Shown: piece by piece, positions 10,156 to 17,903 of the stretch
Layout: each line of letters starts with the position of its first letter
Position numbering within the stretch: the first letter of the stretch is position 1
DNA from: Pseudoglutamicibacter albus
GTDB taxonomy: Bacteria; Actinomycetota; Actinomycetes; Actinomycetales; Micrococcaceae
Length of the DNA: 64,000 nucleotides
Reading direction: 5' to 3'
NCBI RefSeq assembly: GCF_031458175.1
Contig: NZ_JAVDXX010000001.1
Coordinates: 372,001 to 436,000, forward strand
The notes under the pieces: model-generated
The model's database searches: none
The model's input: only the letters and a program-made list of their open reading frames with translations
Told to the model about the DNA's origin: nothing
Program-made: the position numbers and the translations under genes

Positions 10156-11310
10156 ATGAGCCCGCGACGCCCACGCGTTCCGCATGCGCACAGTGCACAG
10201 CAGGCGCGTAAATCCGAAGAAGCCCTGCGCCGTGCGCAACAGCGTGAACACGAGCTAGAACAACAACGCGCGCAACAGCGAGAACAAGAGCTCCAGCAAG
10301 AGCGCGAGCGCCAGCTGAGGCAAGAGCGCGAACGTGAACGTGCCGAGGGTCAGCCACAGGGCCCTGCATCGCTTGCACAGGACACGTTTTCAGCCACCGC
10401 TAAAGGTGGCGACAAAGGCCAGCAGCGGGTTGAAGCCCAAGCAGGAAACAGCGCTAGCCAGCGTCGTTTAGCGAAGAAGCAACGCCGCTTAGAGAAAACC
10501 GAACGCCGCCGTGCACAACGCGAGCACGCACAGAAACTCGCGGAAGCCCGAGCCCAAGACACCGAAGAACGAAAAGCGCGATTCCACGCCCGCCAACAGC
10601 AAGCCAGACAGGAACCATCCCCGCAGGGCCAATCTCAGCAGAGTCAATCTCAACAGGGCCAAGCAAAGCAAGGGCAGGCTAAGCAAGAGCGCGGGTCACT
10701 GGCTGAGCCCCCGACGAAACCCGGCCGCGGTCTCCGAGCGGCAGCGATTCGACGCCGCAAAGCCCGCATCAACGATCGCCTCACGGAACGCGCAGCACTT
10801 CAAGGCGCGATCCGATCGACGGGTAAGCGCACCCCAGCCGAGAAGAACAAGCCAGCCCCGCAACAACCCGTTCCGGCTAAAAGCTTGTCGATGCGCGTCA
10901 TCGTGCTCACCATCGTCATCGCGATCTCGGTGGTGACAGTGTTCCCAGCGCTCACAACCCTTGGCCAGCAGACCGCCGAACTCAACAAAGCCCGCGCGGA
11001 CATCGCGAAGGCAAAGTCGGAACAAGAACGGCTCACCCGTGAGCTTAAACGCTGGGATGACCCGGAATACATTAGGCAACAGTCTCGCAACCGGCTCAAT
11101 GTGTATGCGCCGGGGGAAAAGCTCTACGTCCCGGTGGGTAAGCCTGCTAAAAAGAAGCTCGCCTCAACCAACCACCCGAGCGGCTACCGCCAAGGGCTGC
11201 CGTGGGTCGAAGGGCTGTGGGATTCCACCGTGTCGCTAGGCGTCAACCCGACCACGCGCTTCCAGGACTCAGAGGCAAACGCTCAAGAGCCCGAAGGTGA
11301 AAAAGACTGA
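10156..11310 (+). CDS. Septum formation initiator (DivIC/FtsB-like) with Q/R-rich N-terminus
   Basis: Predicted single-pass division protein of the FtsB/DivIC family, which links early and late divisome proteins. The recognisable part is the C-terminal third of the 384 residues: a membrane helix (VIVLTIVIAISVVTVFPAL, near residue 260), a coiled coil ending TRELKRWDDPEYIRQQSRNR, and YAPGEKLYVPVG. The N-terminal ~240 residues are low complexity: runs of E, Q and R suggesting a long charged coiled coil, then a QGQSQQSQSQQGQAKQ segment. The ATG at 10156 follows GAGAGGA by 8 nt. Usual family length is 100-250 residues. Confidence 0.82.
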   Translation: MSPRRPRVPHAHSAQQARKSEEALRRAQQREHELEQQRAQQREQELQQERERQLRQERERERAEGQPQGPASLAQDTFSATAKGGDKGQQRVEAQAGNSASQRRLAKKQRRLEKTERRRAQREHAQKLAEARAQDTEERKARFHARQQQARQEPSPQGQSQQSQSQQGQAKQGQAKQERGSLAEPPTKPGRGLRAAAIRRRKARINDRLTERAALQGAIRSTGKRTPAEKNKPAPQQPVPAKSLSMRVIVLTIVIAISVVTVFPALTTLGQQTAELNKARADIAKAKSEQERLTRELKRWDDPEYIRQQSRNRLNVYAPGEKLYVPVGKPAKKKLASTNHPSGYRQGLPWVEGLWDSTVSLGVNPTTRFQDSEANAQEPEGEKD

Positions 11311-11365
11311 GTAGAAGTTGATCGGTGCAGGTATCGATAGGCGCGGCACCGAGTGAGGAGAAGAC

Positions 11366-12094
11366 ATGACGACCCCCGCAGCAGAGGCGCTCAATAGCGA
11401 ACAGCGGGTCCCCACCGAGAAGGACGTTGACACCGTTTCGCGTCAGCTTGGCCGGCCCGCTCGTGACATCGTGGAGATCGGCGCTCGCTGCGTGTGCGGT
11501 AATCCTCTCGTGGCAACCACCGCGCCTCGTCTCAGCTCCGGTATCCCGTTCCCCACGACCTACTATTTGACGCATCCGGTCGCGACCTCGGCGTGCTCAC
11601 GTGTTGAGGCTGAAGGCCTCATGGTCACGATGAACGAACAACTTTCTAAAGACCCTGAGCTCGCGAAAGCCTACGCAGCAGCGCACGAACACTATCTTGC
11701 GGTGCGGGATGCGATCGGTAAGCGCTCCGGCGTGGGTGAGGTCCCTGAGATAGCGGGAGTATCCGCGGGCGGGATGCCGGACCGCGTCAAATGTATCCAC
11801 GTGTTGGTGGGGCATTCGCTGGCGGCTGGCCCGGGGACCAATCCGCTCGGCGACCAAGCTCTCGAAGCGATCGCTCAGTGGTGGCGCCCCGATGTCTGTT
11901 CGTGCCAAGGCGCGTGGGACACCGAAGGTCCCGCACCATCGAAAGACAAGTCCCGCCACGTGCGCACCCAAGCGGGTGACCCGGAGAAGAAGCGACTTGA
12001 ACGAGCCGCCAAACGCGCGGCAGACGAGGCTAGTAGCAACAGCAAGGCCGGCAGCAGCGCGGCTGATGACACGAACCAGGCGGAGGGTAACTAG
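11366..12094 (+). CDS. DUF501 family protein
   Basis: Conserved actinobacterial protein of unknown function, 242 residues. The DUF501 core runs from about residue 20 to 185 and includes RCVCGNPLVA, PFPTTYYLTHP, CSRVEAEG and PDRVKCIHVLVGHSLA. The repeated cysteines and histidines (C49, C51, and C/H near residues 138-146 and 175-180) could bind metal. The last ~45 residues are a charged, poorly ordered tail. GAGGAG lies 5 nt before the ATG. The stop TAG is immediately followed by the ppx ATG, so the two are translationally coupled. Confidence 0.85.
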   Translation: MTTPAAEALNSEQRVPTEKDVDTVSRQLGRPARDIVEIGARCVCGNPLVATTAPRLSSGIPFPTTYYLTHPVATSACSRVEAEGLMVTMNEQLSKDPELAKAYAAAHEHYLAVRDAIGKRSGVGEVPEIAGVSAGGMPDRVKCIHVLVGHSLAAGPGTNPLGDQALEAIAQWWRPDVCSCQGAWDTEGPAPSKDKSRHVRTQAGDPEKKRLERAAKRAADEASSNSKAGSSAADDTNQAEGN

Positions 12095-13045
12095 ATGCGT
12101 GCGGCCGTCATCGACTGTGGAACGAACTCCGTCCGACTCCTGATTGCCGATATGACAGTCACTGACGGCGAGATCGAACTCACTGACTGTGTACGCACGA
12201 TGGAGGTTGTGCGGCTCGGGGAGGGCGTGGACTCTCACGGCCGGGTCTCGGCAGAGGCCCTAGGCAGGCTTGCGAAAGCCCTCGATGGTTTCGTGGCCAC
12301 GATCAAACGGTTCCAGCCGGAGCAGACCACGTTCGTGGCTACCTCAGCTACCCGGGATGCCGCCAACGCTGAGGAGGTGCACGATGTGGTGCGCCATCAT
12401 CTCGGGGTCGAGCCGCGCGTCATCACGGGCGAGGAGGAGGCTCGCTTCTCGTTCACGGGCGCGGTCTCTGCGGTCGATGTGGCTCCGGTTGAGAATGTTT
12501 TGGTCCTGGACCTTGGGGGAGGGTCCACCGAGTTCGTGACCGGGCGCGGCGGCGAGGTGACTGCTGAAGTATCAACGCAGATGGGTGCGGTCCGTTACGC
12601 CGAGCGTTTCATGCATTCTGATCCGCCATCAGAGGAACAGAAAGAAGAACTCGCCCAAGCCGTCGGGGAGGTCCTGGCGGGGATTTCAGACACGATCGAT
12701 TTCAGCTCGGTTGACCGTCTCGTGGGTGTCGCCGGCACCGTGACTACGGTGCTCGCTCACGCGCTCGACCTGCCTTCCTATGTCCCAGAACGCATCACCG
12801 GCGCCGCGATCCCCGTCCCGTTGGCGATCGCAGTGTGTGGCGAACTCGCATCGTTCTCTAAGAAGCGGCTCGCTGACCTGCCGTACATGCACCCTGGCCG
12901 GGTCGACATCATGACCGGTGGCGCGATGATCCTCAAAACGATCCTTGAAACCATCCAGGAACGCACCGGCGGGCGCGTCAAAGAGCTCGCGGCGAGTGAA
13001 AACGACATTCTTGACGGCGTTGCGATCGATCTCATGCGCCGCTGA
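12095..13045 (+). CDS. ppx: Exopolyphosphatase, Ppx/GppA family
   Basis: Predicted to remove terminal phosphates from polyphosphate or convert pppGpp to ppGpp. The 316-residue protein is an ASKHA-fold phosphatase: phosphate-1 loop DCGTNSVRLLIAD at residues 5-17, ATSATRDAAN near residue 85, EEEARFSFTGAV near residue 112 with the catalytic glutamate, and DLGGGSTEF near residue 138. It lacks the HD domain of longer enzymes and has the usual actinobacterial Ppx1 length. The ATG abuts the DUF501 stop. Confidence 0.9.
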   Translation: MRAAVIDCGTNSVRLLIADMTVTDGEIELTDCVRTMEVVRLGEGVDSHGRVSAEALGRLAKALDGFVATIKRFQPEQTTFVATSATRDAANAEEVHDVVRHHLGVEPRVITGEEEARFSFTGAVSAVDVAPVENVLVLDLGGGSTEFVTGRGGEVTAEVSTQMGAVRYAERFMHSDPPSEEQKEELAQAVGEVLAGISDTIDFSSVDRLVGVAGTVTTVLAHALDLPSYVPERITGAAIPVPLAIAVCGELASFSKKRLADLPYMHPGRVDIMTGGAMILKTILETIQERTGGRVKELAASENDILDGVAIDLMRR

Positions 13046-13059
13046 GTGCCGCGTGAAGT

Positions 13060-13086
13060 TTGACAATCGCAGATCAGGCATAGAAT
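13060..13086 (+). promoter_or_regulatory. Promoter of ndh, leaderless type
   Basis: Consensus -35 TTGACA (13060-13065), a 15-nt spacer, and -10 TAGAAT (13081-13086). The -10 ends 6 nt before the ndh ATG at 13093, so the start point should fall on or next to the ATG. The spacer is shorter than the ideal 17. Confidence 0.7.
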
Positions 13087-13092
13087 GGAACT

Positions 13093-14481
13093 ATGCCTAG
13101 CTCACAGCAACTGTCCCAACGCCCACGTACTCTTGTTGTTGGGGGTGGATACCTCGGTCTTTACGTTGCTAAGAACCTGCAGAAGAAGGTTCGTGCACTT
13201 GGCGGCGTCGTCACCGTTGTCGATCCGCTTCCATACATGACCTATCAGCCGTTCCTCCCGGAAGTTATGGGTGGATCGATCGAGCCACGCCACATCACGG
13301 TGCCTCACGCACGTTGGCTTCGTCACAGCGAGCTCGTGCGCGGCTCGGTAGTCCGCATCGACCATCAGGCGAAGGAAGCACTCGTCAAGGATGACAACGG
13401 TGAAGAGTTCACCATCCCTTACCAGGATGTAGTCCTCGCCGCTGGTGCGATCACCAAGACGTTCCCGATCCCGGGCCTTGCTGATGCCGGCATCGGGGTG
13501 AAGCGTGTGGAAGAAGCGATCTATTTGCGCGACCACGTGCAGGAACGCATCCAGTTCGCTGACAACACCGATGACCCGGTGGCGCGTAAGCGTGCGCTGC
13601 GTGTTGTTGTTGTGGGTGGTGGCTTCAACGGTGTTGAAACCATCTCCGAACTGCACGATGCGGCGGTTCTTGCCGCTAAGCGTTGCAACAACATCACACC
13701 AGCAGACCTTGACTTCCAGCTCGTTGAAGCGATGGGCAAGATCATGCCTGAGGTCCAGGAGGACTCCGCTAAGTGGGTTGTTGAGCACCTTCGCGACCGC
13801 GGTATCACCGTGCGCCTGAACACATCGCTCTCTGATGCGACCGACCGCCACCTCAAGCTCGTCTCGATGCCAGGTGGGGACCCAGTCGATGAGTTCGACG
13901 TCGACACCCTGATCTGGACCGCGGGCGTTCAAGCCAACCCGATGATCCGTGACACCGACCTCAACGTCGAGCAGCGCGGCCGCCTGACCGTCGATGCAAC
14001 TCTGCGTTGCGTTGATGCAGACGGCAACGTCATCGAAGGCGCATGGGGAGCAGGCGACATCGCGGCAGTCCCGGACCTCTCCGGTGGCGGCCTCCCAGAC
14101 GGCACGTGCGTTCCGAACGCTCAGCACGCCGTCCGCCAGGCTCCTGTCCTGGCAAGCAACCTGCTCGCTGAGCGCTACGGCCAGGGCGAGATCAAGGAAT
14201 ACAAGCACACCAACCTCGGTGCTGTTGCCGGCCTCGGCTACGGCAAGGGTGTTGCTAAGATCATCAAGTTCCCGATGCACGGCTTCCTCGCTTGGGCTGC
14301 CCACCGCGGCTACCACGGCATGGCGATGCCAACCATCGAACGTAAGATCCGCGTGTTCAGCGGCTGGATCAACCAGCTTATCGCTGGCCGCGACGTGTGG
14401 GGTCTGCGTAACGTGAACCGTCCGTTCGATGAGTTCCGTAAAGCAGCTTCCCCTAAGAAGAAAGCTGATGCTTCTAAGTAA
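13093..14481 (+). CDS. ndh: Type II NADH dehydrogenase (non-proton-pumping)
   Basis: Membrane-associated flavoenzyme passing electrons from NADH to quinone without pumping protons. The 462-residue protein has the FAD-binding motif LVVGGGYLGLYVAKNL at residues 14-29 and the NADH-binding motif RVVVVGGGFNGVETISEL near residue 170. GAGDIAAVPDLSG near residue 318 contacts the flavin, and the C-terminal membrane-anchor segment includes RGYHGMAMPTIERK. There is no Shine-Dalgarno; a strong promoter places the start of transcription at the ATG. Two hairpins follow the stop before the tRNA gene. Confidence 0.93.
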   Translation: MPSSQQLSQRPRTLVVGGGYLGLYVAKNLQKKVRALGGVVTVVDPLPYMTYQPFLPEVMGGSIEPRHITVPHARWLRHSELVRGSVVRIDHQAKEALVKDDNGEEFTIPYQDVVLAAGAITKTFPIPGLADAGIGVKRVEEAIYLRDHVQERIQFADNTDDPVARKRALRVVVVGGGFNGVETISELHDAAVLAAKRCNNITPADLDFQLVEAMGKIMPEVQEDSAKWVVEHLRDRGITVRLNTSLSDATDRHLKLVSMPGGDPVDEFDVDTLIWTAGVQANPMIRDTDLNVEQRGRLTVDATLRCVDADGNVIEGAWGAGDIAAVPDLSGGGLPDGTCVPNAQHAVRQAPVLASNLLAERYGQGEIKEYKHTNLGAVAGLGYGKGVAKIIKFPMHGFLAWAAHRGYHGMAMPTIERKIRVFSGWINQLIAGRDVWGLRNVNRPFDEFRKAASPKKKADASK

Positions 14482-14489
14482 TTCTCATA

Positions 14490-14541
14490 GCGAGGCATAA
14501 GCCTCGCGCGTGCTCAGCGTCTAGCATGGCGCTGAGCACGC
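14490..14541 (+). terminator. Two hairpins between ndh and the tRNA
   Basis: The first hairpin has a 7-bp stem (14490-14496 with 14501-14507) and loop ATAA. The second has a 12-bp perfect stem (14508-14519 with 14530-14541) and a 10-nt loop. There is no U-run, so termination is uncertain. The second hairpin ends 2 nt before the tRNA. TAGCAT in its loop (14522-14527) could be the -10 of the tRNA gene. Confidence 0.5.
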
Positions 14542-14543
14542 AA

Positions 14544-14616
14544 GCCCCCATAGCCCAATGGCAGAGGCAGAGGACTTAAAATCCTTTCAGTCTGGGTTCG
14601 AGTCCCAGTGGGGGCA
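14544..14616 (+). tRNA. tRNA with UAA anticodon, class I fold (nominal tRNA-Leu, UUA codon)
   Basis: A complete 73-nt cloverleaf. The acceptor stem 14544-14550 pairs perfectly with 14609-14615, and the discriminator base is A at 14616. The anticodon stem GAGGA/TCCTT encloses loop CTTAAAA, giving anticodon TAA. The T stem CTGGG/CCCAG is perfect with loop TTCGAGT, and the D loop contains GG. CCA is not encoded. The variable region is only 5 nt (TCAGT), a class I shape, whereas bacterial tRNA-Leu normally has a long class II variable arm. The amino acid is therefore uncertain. It lies one base before the PTH2 gene start. Confidence 0.85.
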
Positions 14617-14617
14617 C

Positions 14618-15268
14618 GTGCCAGCTGTTGAACTGATTCAGCCGATCGCGGTCTTGAAAGACCCGGAGGCTTTAGCGACCCACGAAGATACGTGTCTTGC
14701 CGCGGCGCTTGCTTCCATCACAGCGTGGCTTGCTTTCCCGGATGACCCGATGTGGGGTCCGTGGCTTCACGGGCCCGACGGCCGGGGCGGCGGTCAAGGC
14801 AAAAGTGTGCGACGGGGCAAACCGAAAGACTTCCGTGCGCTTGAGAACGCCGGAGCGGTCATGGTGAGCGTCGGGACCGCGCAAGCGGCGGCGCTGGCCC
14901 CTACTGAATATCCGCTGACCGGCCGCATGAAGCAGCTGCAGGTTTCTGGAACCGAATTCGAACACGCCGGCGAGCCAACCGTTTACGGTGAGATGAATTC
15001 GCCGAAAATTCTGCACATCGGTATCGATACCGTATTGGGGATGTCCACGGGTAAAGCGGCCGCTCAGTCCGCCCACGCAGGGCTGACATGGGCGATGCAG
15101 TTGAGCCATGACGAGCTTGAAGACTGGATTGAAGACGGCTTCCCATCCACGCTCATCCCGCTTGATCGCGATGGTTGGCGCACCACGGCAACGAACGCGA
15201 CCGTGGTGATCCGCGATGCCGGGCACACCGAGATCACACCGGGTTCGGTGACCGCGGTCGCTTGGTGA
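14618..15268 (+). CDS. PTH2-family peptidyl-tRNA hydrolase
   Basis: Predicted to release peptides or amino acids from tRNA, by homology to archaeal/eukaryotic Pth2. The C-terminal ~110 of 216 residues carry the signature: DTVLGMSTGKAAAQSAHAG near residue 130, with the lysine and histidine of the active site, and VVIRDAGHTEITPGSVTAVAW at the end. The N-terminal ~100 residues (VELIQPIAVLKDP...) are an added region seen in actinobacterial members. The only sensible start is the GTG at 14618, one base after the tRNA; anything upstream is tRNA sequence. There is no free Shine-Dalgarno, since the purines before it are the tRNA acceptor stem. Confidence 0.8.
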   Translation: MPAVELIQPIAVLKDPEALATHEDTCLAAALASITAWLAFPDDPMWGPWLHGPDGRGGGQGKSVRRGKPKDFRALENAGAVMVSVGTAQAAALAPTEYPLTGRMKQLQVSGTEFEHAGEPTVYGEMNSPKILHIGIDTVLGMSTGKAAAQSAHAGLTWAMQLSHDELEDWIEDGFPSTLIPLDRDGWRTTATNATVVIRDAGHTEITPGSVTAVAW

Positions 15269-15277
15269 GCGAATGCA

Positions 15278-15298
15278 TACAGGGCAGGCGACCCTGTA
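15278..15298 (+). terminator. Small hairpin after PTH2 gene
   Basis: A 7-bp stem TACAGGG/CCCTGTA with a 7-nt loop lies 10 nt after the PTH2 stop. There is no U-run, and TAAGAT at its 3' edge may be part of the next gene's promoter. It is a weak terminator at best. Confidence 0.35.
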
Positions 15299-15387
15299 AG
15301 ATGGTTCACAGTTCCTTGGACGCGTGAAACGTCGCCAGGTGATCTGTGCGTGTTCGCGCTGCCCTAAGAAAAAGAGGTAGAAAATTA

Positions 15388-16392
15388 ATGGCTTTCCGCA
15401 GTAGCAACCCGGTTTTCAAAGAAGGAAACTTCCGCGAGAAGATGCGCAACGGTGAAGGCGCCGAGGCGATCCACGCGCCGTCAGCTGCAGATCTTGACCG
15501 CATGTATGGTGCGCCTTCGGCACAGCCGGGCCAGCAGCCTCCGCAGCCACCGCAGGGTTATCAGGCCCCGCGGGGTAACCAGCCGCCGCAACCGCCAATG
15601 GGTTACCAGCCGCAACAGGGCTATCAGCAGCCTGACTACGCTGCTGGCGATCTAAGCGTCCAGCATGGTCAGGGTGGCCAGGGCGAGCGCATGGTCATGG
15701 GCGATGTGCTCAACAAGATGACCATCTTGCTCGGCCTGATCGTTGCTTCCGGCGCGGTTGCTTGGTTCATCGTGATGGGTACCGTCCGTGGCGCTATGAG
15801 CGGGGCGGGCATAGGCGCACTCGGTGGCGCAATCATCCCTATGGTGGTTATCGCGGCGATCGGTGCTTTCGTGATCGCGATGATCAACCAGTTCAAGCGC
15901 GTCACCTCGCCGGCCTTGTCTGTCATTTACGCGGTCCTTGAAGGTTTCGTGTTGGGTGCGATCTCCGCGATCGCTGAAGTCGCTTACCCAGGTATCGCTC
16001 TGCAGGCCGTTCTCGGCACGATCCTCGTGTTCGCTGTCACCTTGGGCCTGTACCGCTCGGGTAAGTACCGCACCTCGCCACGCATGACCCGCATCGTGAT
16101 GGTTGCGGCGATGGCTTACCTCGCGTTCTCCCTGGTCAACCTCGGTGTTGTTGTTTTCGCTGGCACCTCGATGCGTACCGGCGTGTTCGGTATGCTGATC
16201 GGCCTGTTCGCGGTGCTGCTCGCTACCTACTTCTTGGTCATGGACTTCGAGTTCATCCAGGGCGCGATCGAGCAGGGCGCACCGAAGCACGTTGCATGGA
16301 CCGCGGCGTTCGGTCTGACGGTCACGCTCGTGTGGATCTACATCGAGGTCCTGCGTCTGCTGATGATCATCCGCGAAATGGTGGACCGCTAA
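15388..16392 (+). CDS. Bax inhibitor-1/YccA family membrane protein
   Basis: Integral membrane protein of the BI-1 (TMBIM) family; bacterial members are thought to conduct calcium or affect membrane protease turnover. Of 334 residues, the first ~105 are cytoplasmic, with a proline/glutamine-rich stretch (QPGQQPPQPPQGYQ) near residues 48-85. Seven membrane helices follow from residue 108 to the end, with the family's acidic pair in MDFEFIQGAIEQG near residue 285. AAAGAGGTAG lies 8 nt before the ATG. A strong terminator follows. Confidence 0.87.
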   Translation: MAFRSSNPVFKEGNFREKMRNGEGAEAIHAPSAADLDRMYGAPSAQPGQQPPQPPQGYQAPRGNQPPQPPMGYQPQQGYQQPDYAAGDLSVQHGQGGQGERMVMGDVLNKMTILLGLIVASGAVAWFIVMGTVRGAMSGAGIGALGGAIIPMVVIAAIGAFVIAMINQFKRVTSPALSVIYAVLEGFVLGAISAIAEVAYPGIALQAVLGTILVFAVTLGLYRSGKYRTSPRMTRIVMVAAMAYLAFSLVNLGVVVFAGTSMRTGVFGMLIGLFAVLLATYFLVMDFEFIQGAIEQGAPKHVAWTAAFGLTVTLVWIYIEVLRLLMIIREMVDR

Positions 16393-16438
16393 ACGCAGGA
16401 CACCACAGCTGGGCACGCTCAGCGCATAAACCTCAAGC

Positions 16439-16479
16439 CACGGTATGCCAAAACATTTGTTTTGGCATACCGTGTTTTT
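16439..16479 (+). terminator. Rho-independent terminator overlapping the start of the next gene
   Basis: A 16-bp perfect stem (16439-16454 with 16459-16474), loop ATTT, then TTTTT directly before the ATG at 16480. This is a textbook terminator for the BI-1 gene. Its right arm also contains TACCGT (16468-16473), which ends 6 nt before that ATG. Confidence 0.88.
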
Positions 16480-17838
16480 ATGCCCAGATCATCACCGAAC
16501 CGTCTCCGCAAGGCGGGGGCGAGGTTTTCAGAAAAGCTCCGTAGCGTCCGCAACTCTATAGAGCAGCGCCGCGCGGAACTTAAAGCGGAGCAGGAACAGC
16601 CAGAGCGAGAGCCTGAACAGCCAGATGTAGCGGTGCCTAGCGATATCCCGCAACCGCTCAAGGTCACCGCGGGGTATGCGTGGCGCATCGGCGTCATTAT
16701 TGTGGTGACGGTCATGATTCTGTGGGGCCTCAGCCGTGTAGCGGTGGTTCTGATCCCGGTGATGATCGCCGCACTACTGGCCGGCCTGTTGAGCCCTTTG
16801 AAGAAGCTGCTTGTGAAACTGCGGTTTCCAAACGGGCTGGCGACCTTCGGAGCGCTACTGATCTTCGCGGGCCTGCTCACTGGAGTTGTGTGGCTCGTGG
16901 TCGCGACCATGGCGCAAGGCGCTGAAAGGTTGTGGGCCGAGGCGATCGACGGCATCAACTCGATCCGCACTTGGTTGGCGACGGGCCCACTCAAGATCAC
17001 GGATACACAAATCACGGACTGGGCCCAGGAGATGCTGCAGCGCCTGCAAGCGAATTCGCAGGATGTACTCAAGCAGGCCGCATCAGTGGGCACCACCGTG
17101 ACCCATTTCCTCACGGGCCTCCTATTGACGATCTTCGCGCTGATCTTCTTCCTGCTGGATGGTCCGAAGATCTGGAAGTGGGTTGTCGGTCTTTTCCCTC
17201 GCCACACCCGTGCTGCCGCTGATGGGGCTGGCCGCTGTGGCTGGGCGTCACTGATTTCTTATATCCGCGTCCAGGTTGTGGTCGCGTTGATCGACGGTTT
17301 CGGCATCGGGCTGGGCGCCTACATCCTCAACGTTCCGTTGGCACCACAGCTGGGTGTGCTGGTGTTCCTGGGTGCGTTCATCCCGATCGTCGGTGCGTTC
17401 CTGACCGGCGCTGTCGCCGTGCTGATCGCGCTTGTAGCCCAAGGCTGGGTCGTCGCGCTGATCATGCTCGGTGTCGTGCTGCTGGTGCAACAGGTTGAAT
17501 CCCATGTGTTGCAGCCGCTGATCATGGGCCGCGCAGTGAGCCTTCACCCGCTCGCTGTGGTGTTGGTGGTTGCGTGCGGCACGTTCCTGTGGGGCATCGC
17601 TGGAGCGCTGTTCTCGGTTCCTCTGGTGGCCATCATCAATAGCGTCGGCAAGTATCTCGCCGCGAAGGAATGGGAGCGAGACCCCGCGGTTGCCCACCAC
17701 CGTAAAAATTCCAGGCAGAGTGACGTAAAAGCGAGCCACGAGCCAACAGATACATATGATGAACAAGAGCCCCGTCTCACCCCGCGCCCAGCTGATACCG
17801 CAGCCGAGCGGGACGGTGACGAGCAACAAAAACCATAG
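16480..17838 (+). CDS. AI-2E family transporter (PerM-like permease)
   Basis: Predicted polytopic membrane protein of the AI-2E/PerM family; substrates are mostly unproven and include autoinducer-2 export and sodium/proton exchange. The 452-residue protein has a charged N-terminus of ~60 residues, then about eight helices from residue 68 to 400. A family-typical loop lies near residues 150-210, and GAFIPIVGAFLTGAVAVLIA near residue 300 is the conserved core. The C-terminal ~60 residues are polar. The ATG at 16480 has no Shine-Dalgarno, only the U-run of the previous terminator, so a leaderless start from TACCGT is the best reading. Confidence 0.85.
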   Translation: MPRSSPNRLRKAGARFSEKLRSVRNSIEQRRAELKAEQEQPEREPEQPDVAVPSDIPQPLKVTAGYAWRIGVIIVVTVMILWGLSRVAVVLIPVMIAALLAGLLSPLKKLLVKLRFPNGLATFGALLIFAGLLTGVVWLVVATMAQGAERLWAEAIDGINSIRTWLATGPLKITDTQITDWAQEMLQRLQANSQDVLKQAASVGTTVTHFLTGLLLTIFALIFFLLDGPKIWKWVVGLFPRHTRAAADGAGRCGWASLISYIRVQVVVALIDGFGIGLGAYILNVPLAPQLGVLVFLGAFIPIVGAFLTGAVAVLIALVAQGWVVALIMLGVVLLVQQVESHVLQPLIMGRAVSLHPLAVVLVVACGTFLWGIAGALFSVPLVAIINSVGKYLAAKEWERDPAVAHHRKNSRQSDVKASHEPTDTYDEQEPRLTPRPADTAAERDGDEQQKP

Positions 17839-17903
17839 CTGCGCGGCAAAACTCAAAGCGCAGTGACCGCTGGAAACCTCAGCAACCAGGAGAAACTAAA
17901 GTA

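Noticed and set aside
13102-14316. 404-codon open frame antisense to ndh
   Set aside because: No recognisable family; ndh on the other strand is certain.
14558-14617. Start of the PTH2 gene inside the tRNA (ATG 14558)
   Set aside because: Those 20 codons are tRNA sequence; conserved PTH2-family sequence begins right after the tRNA.
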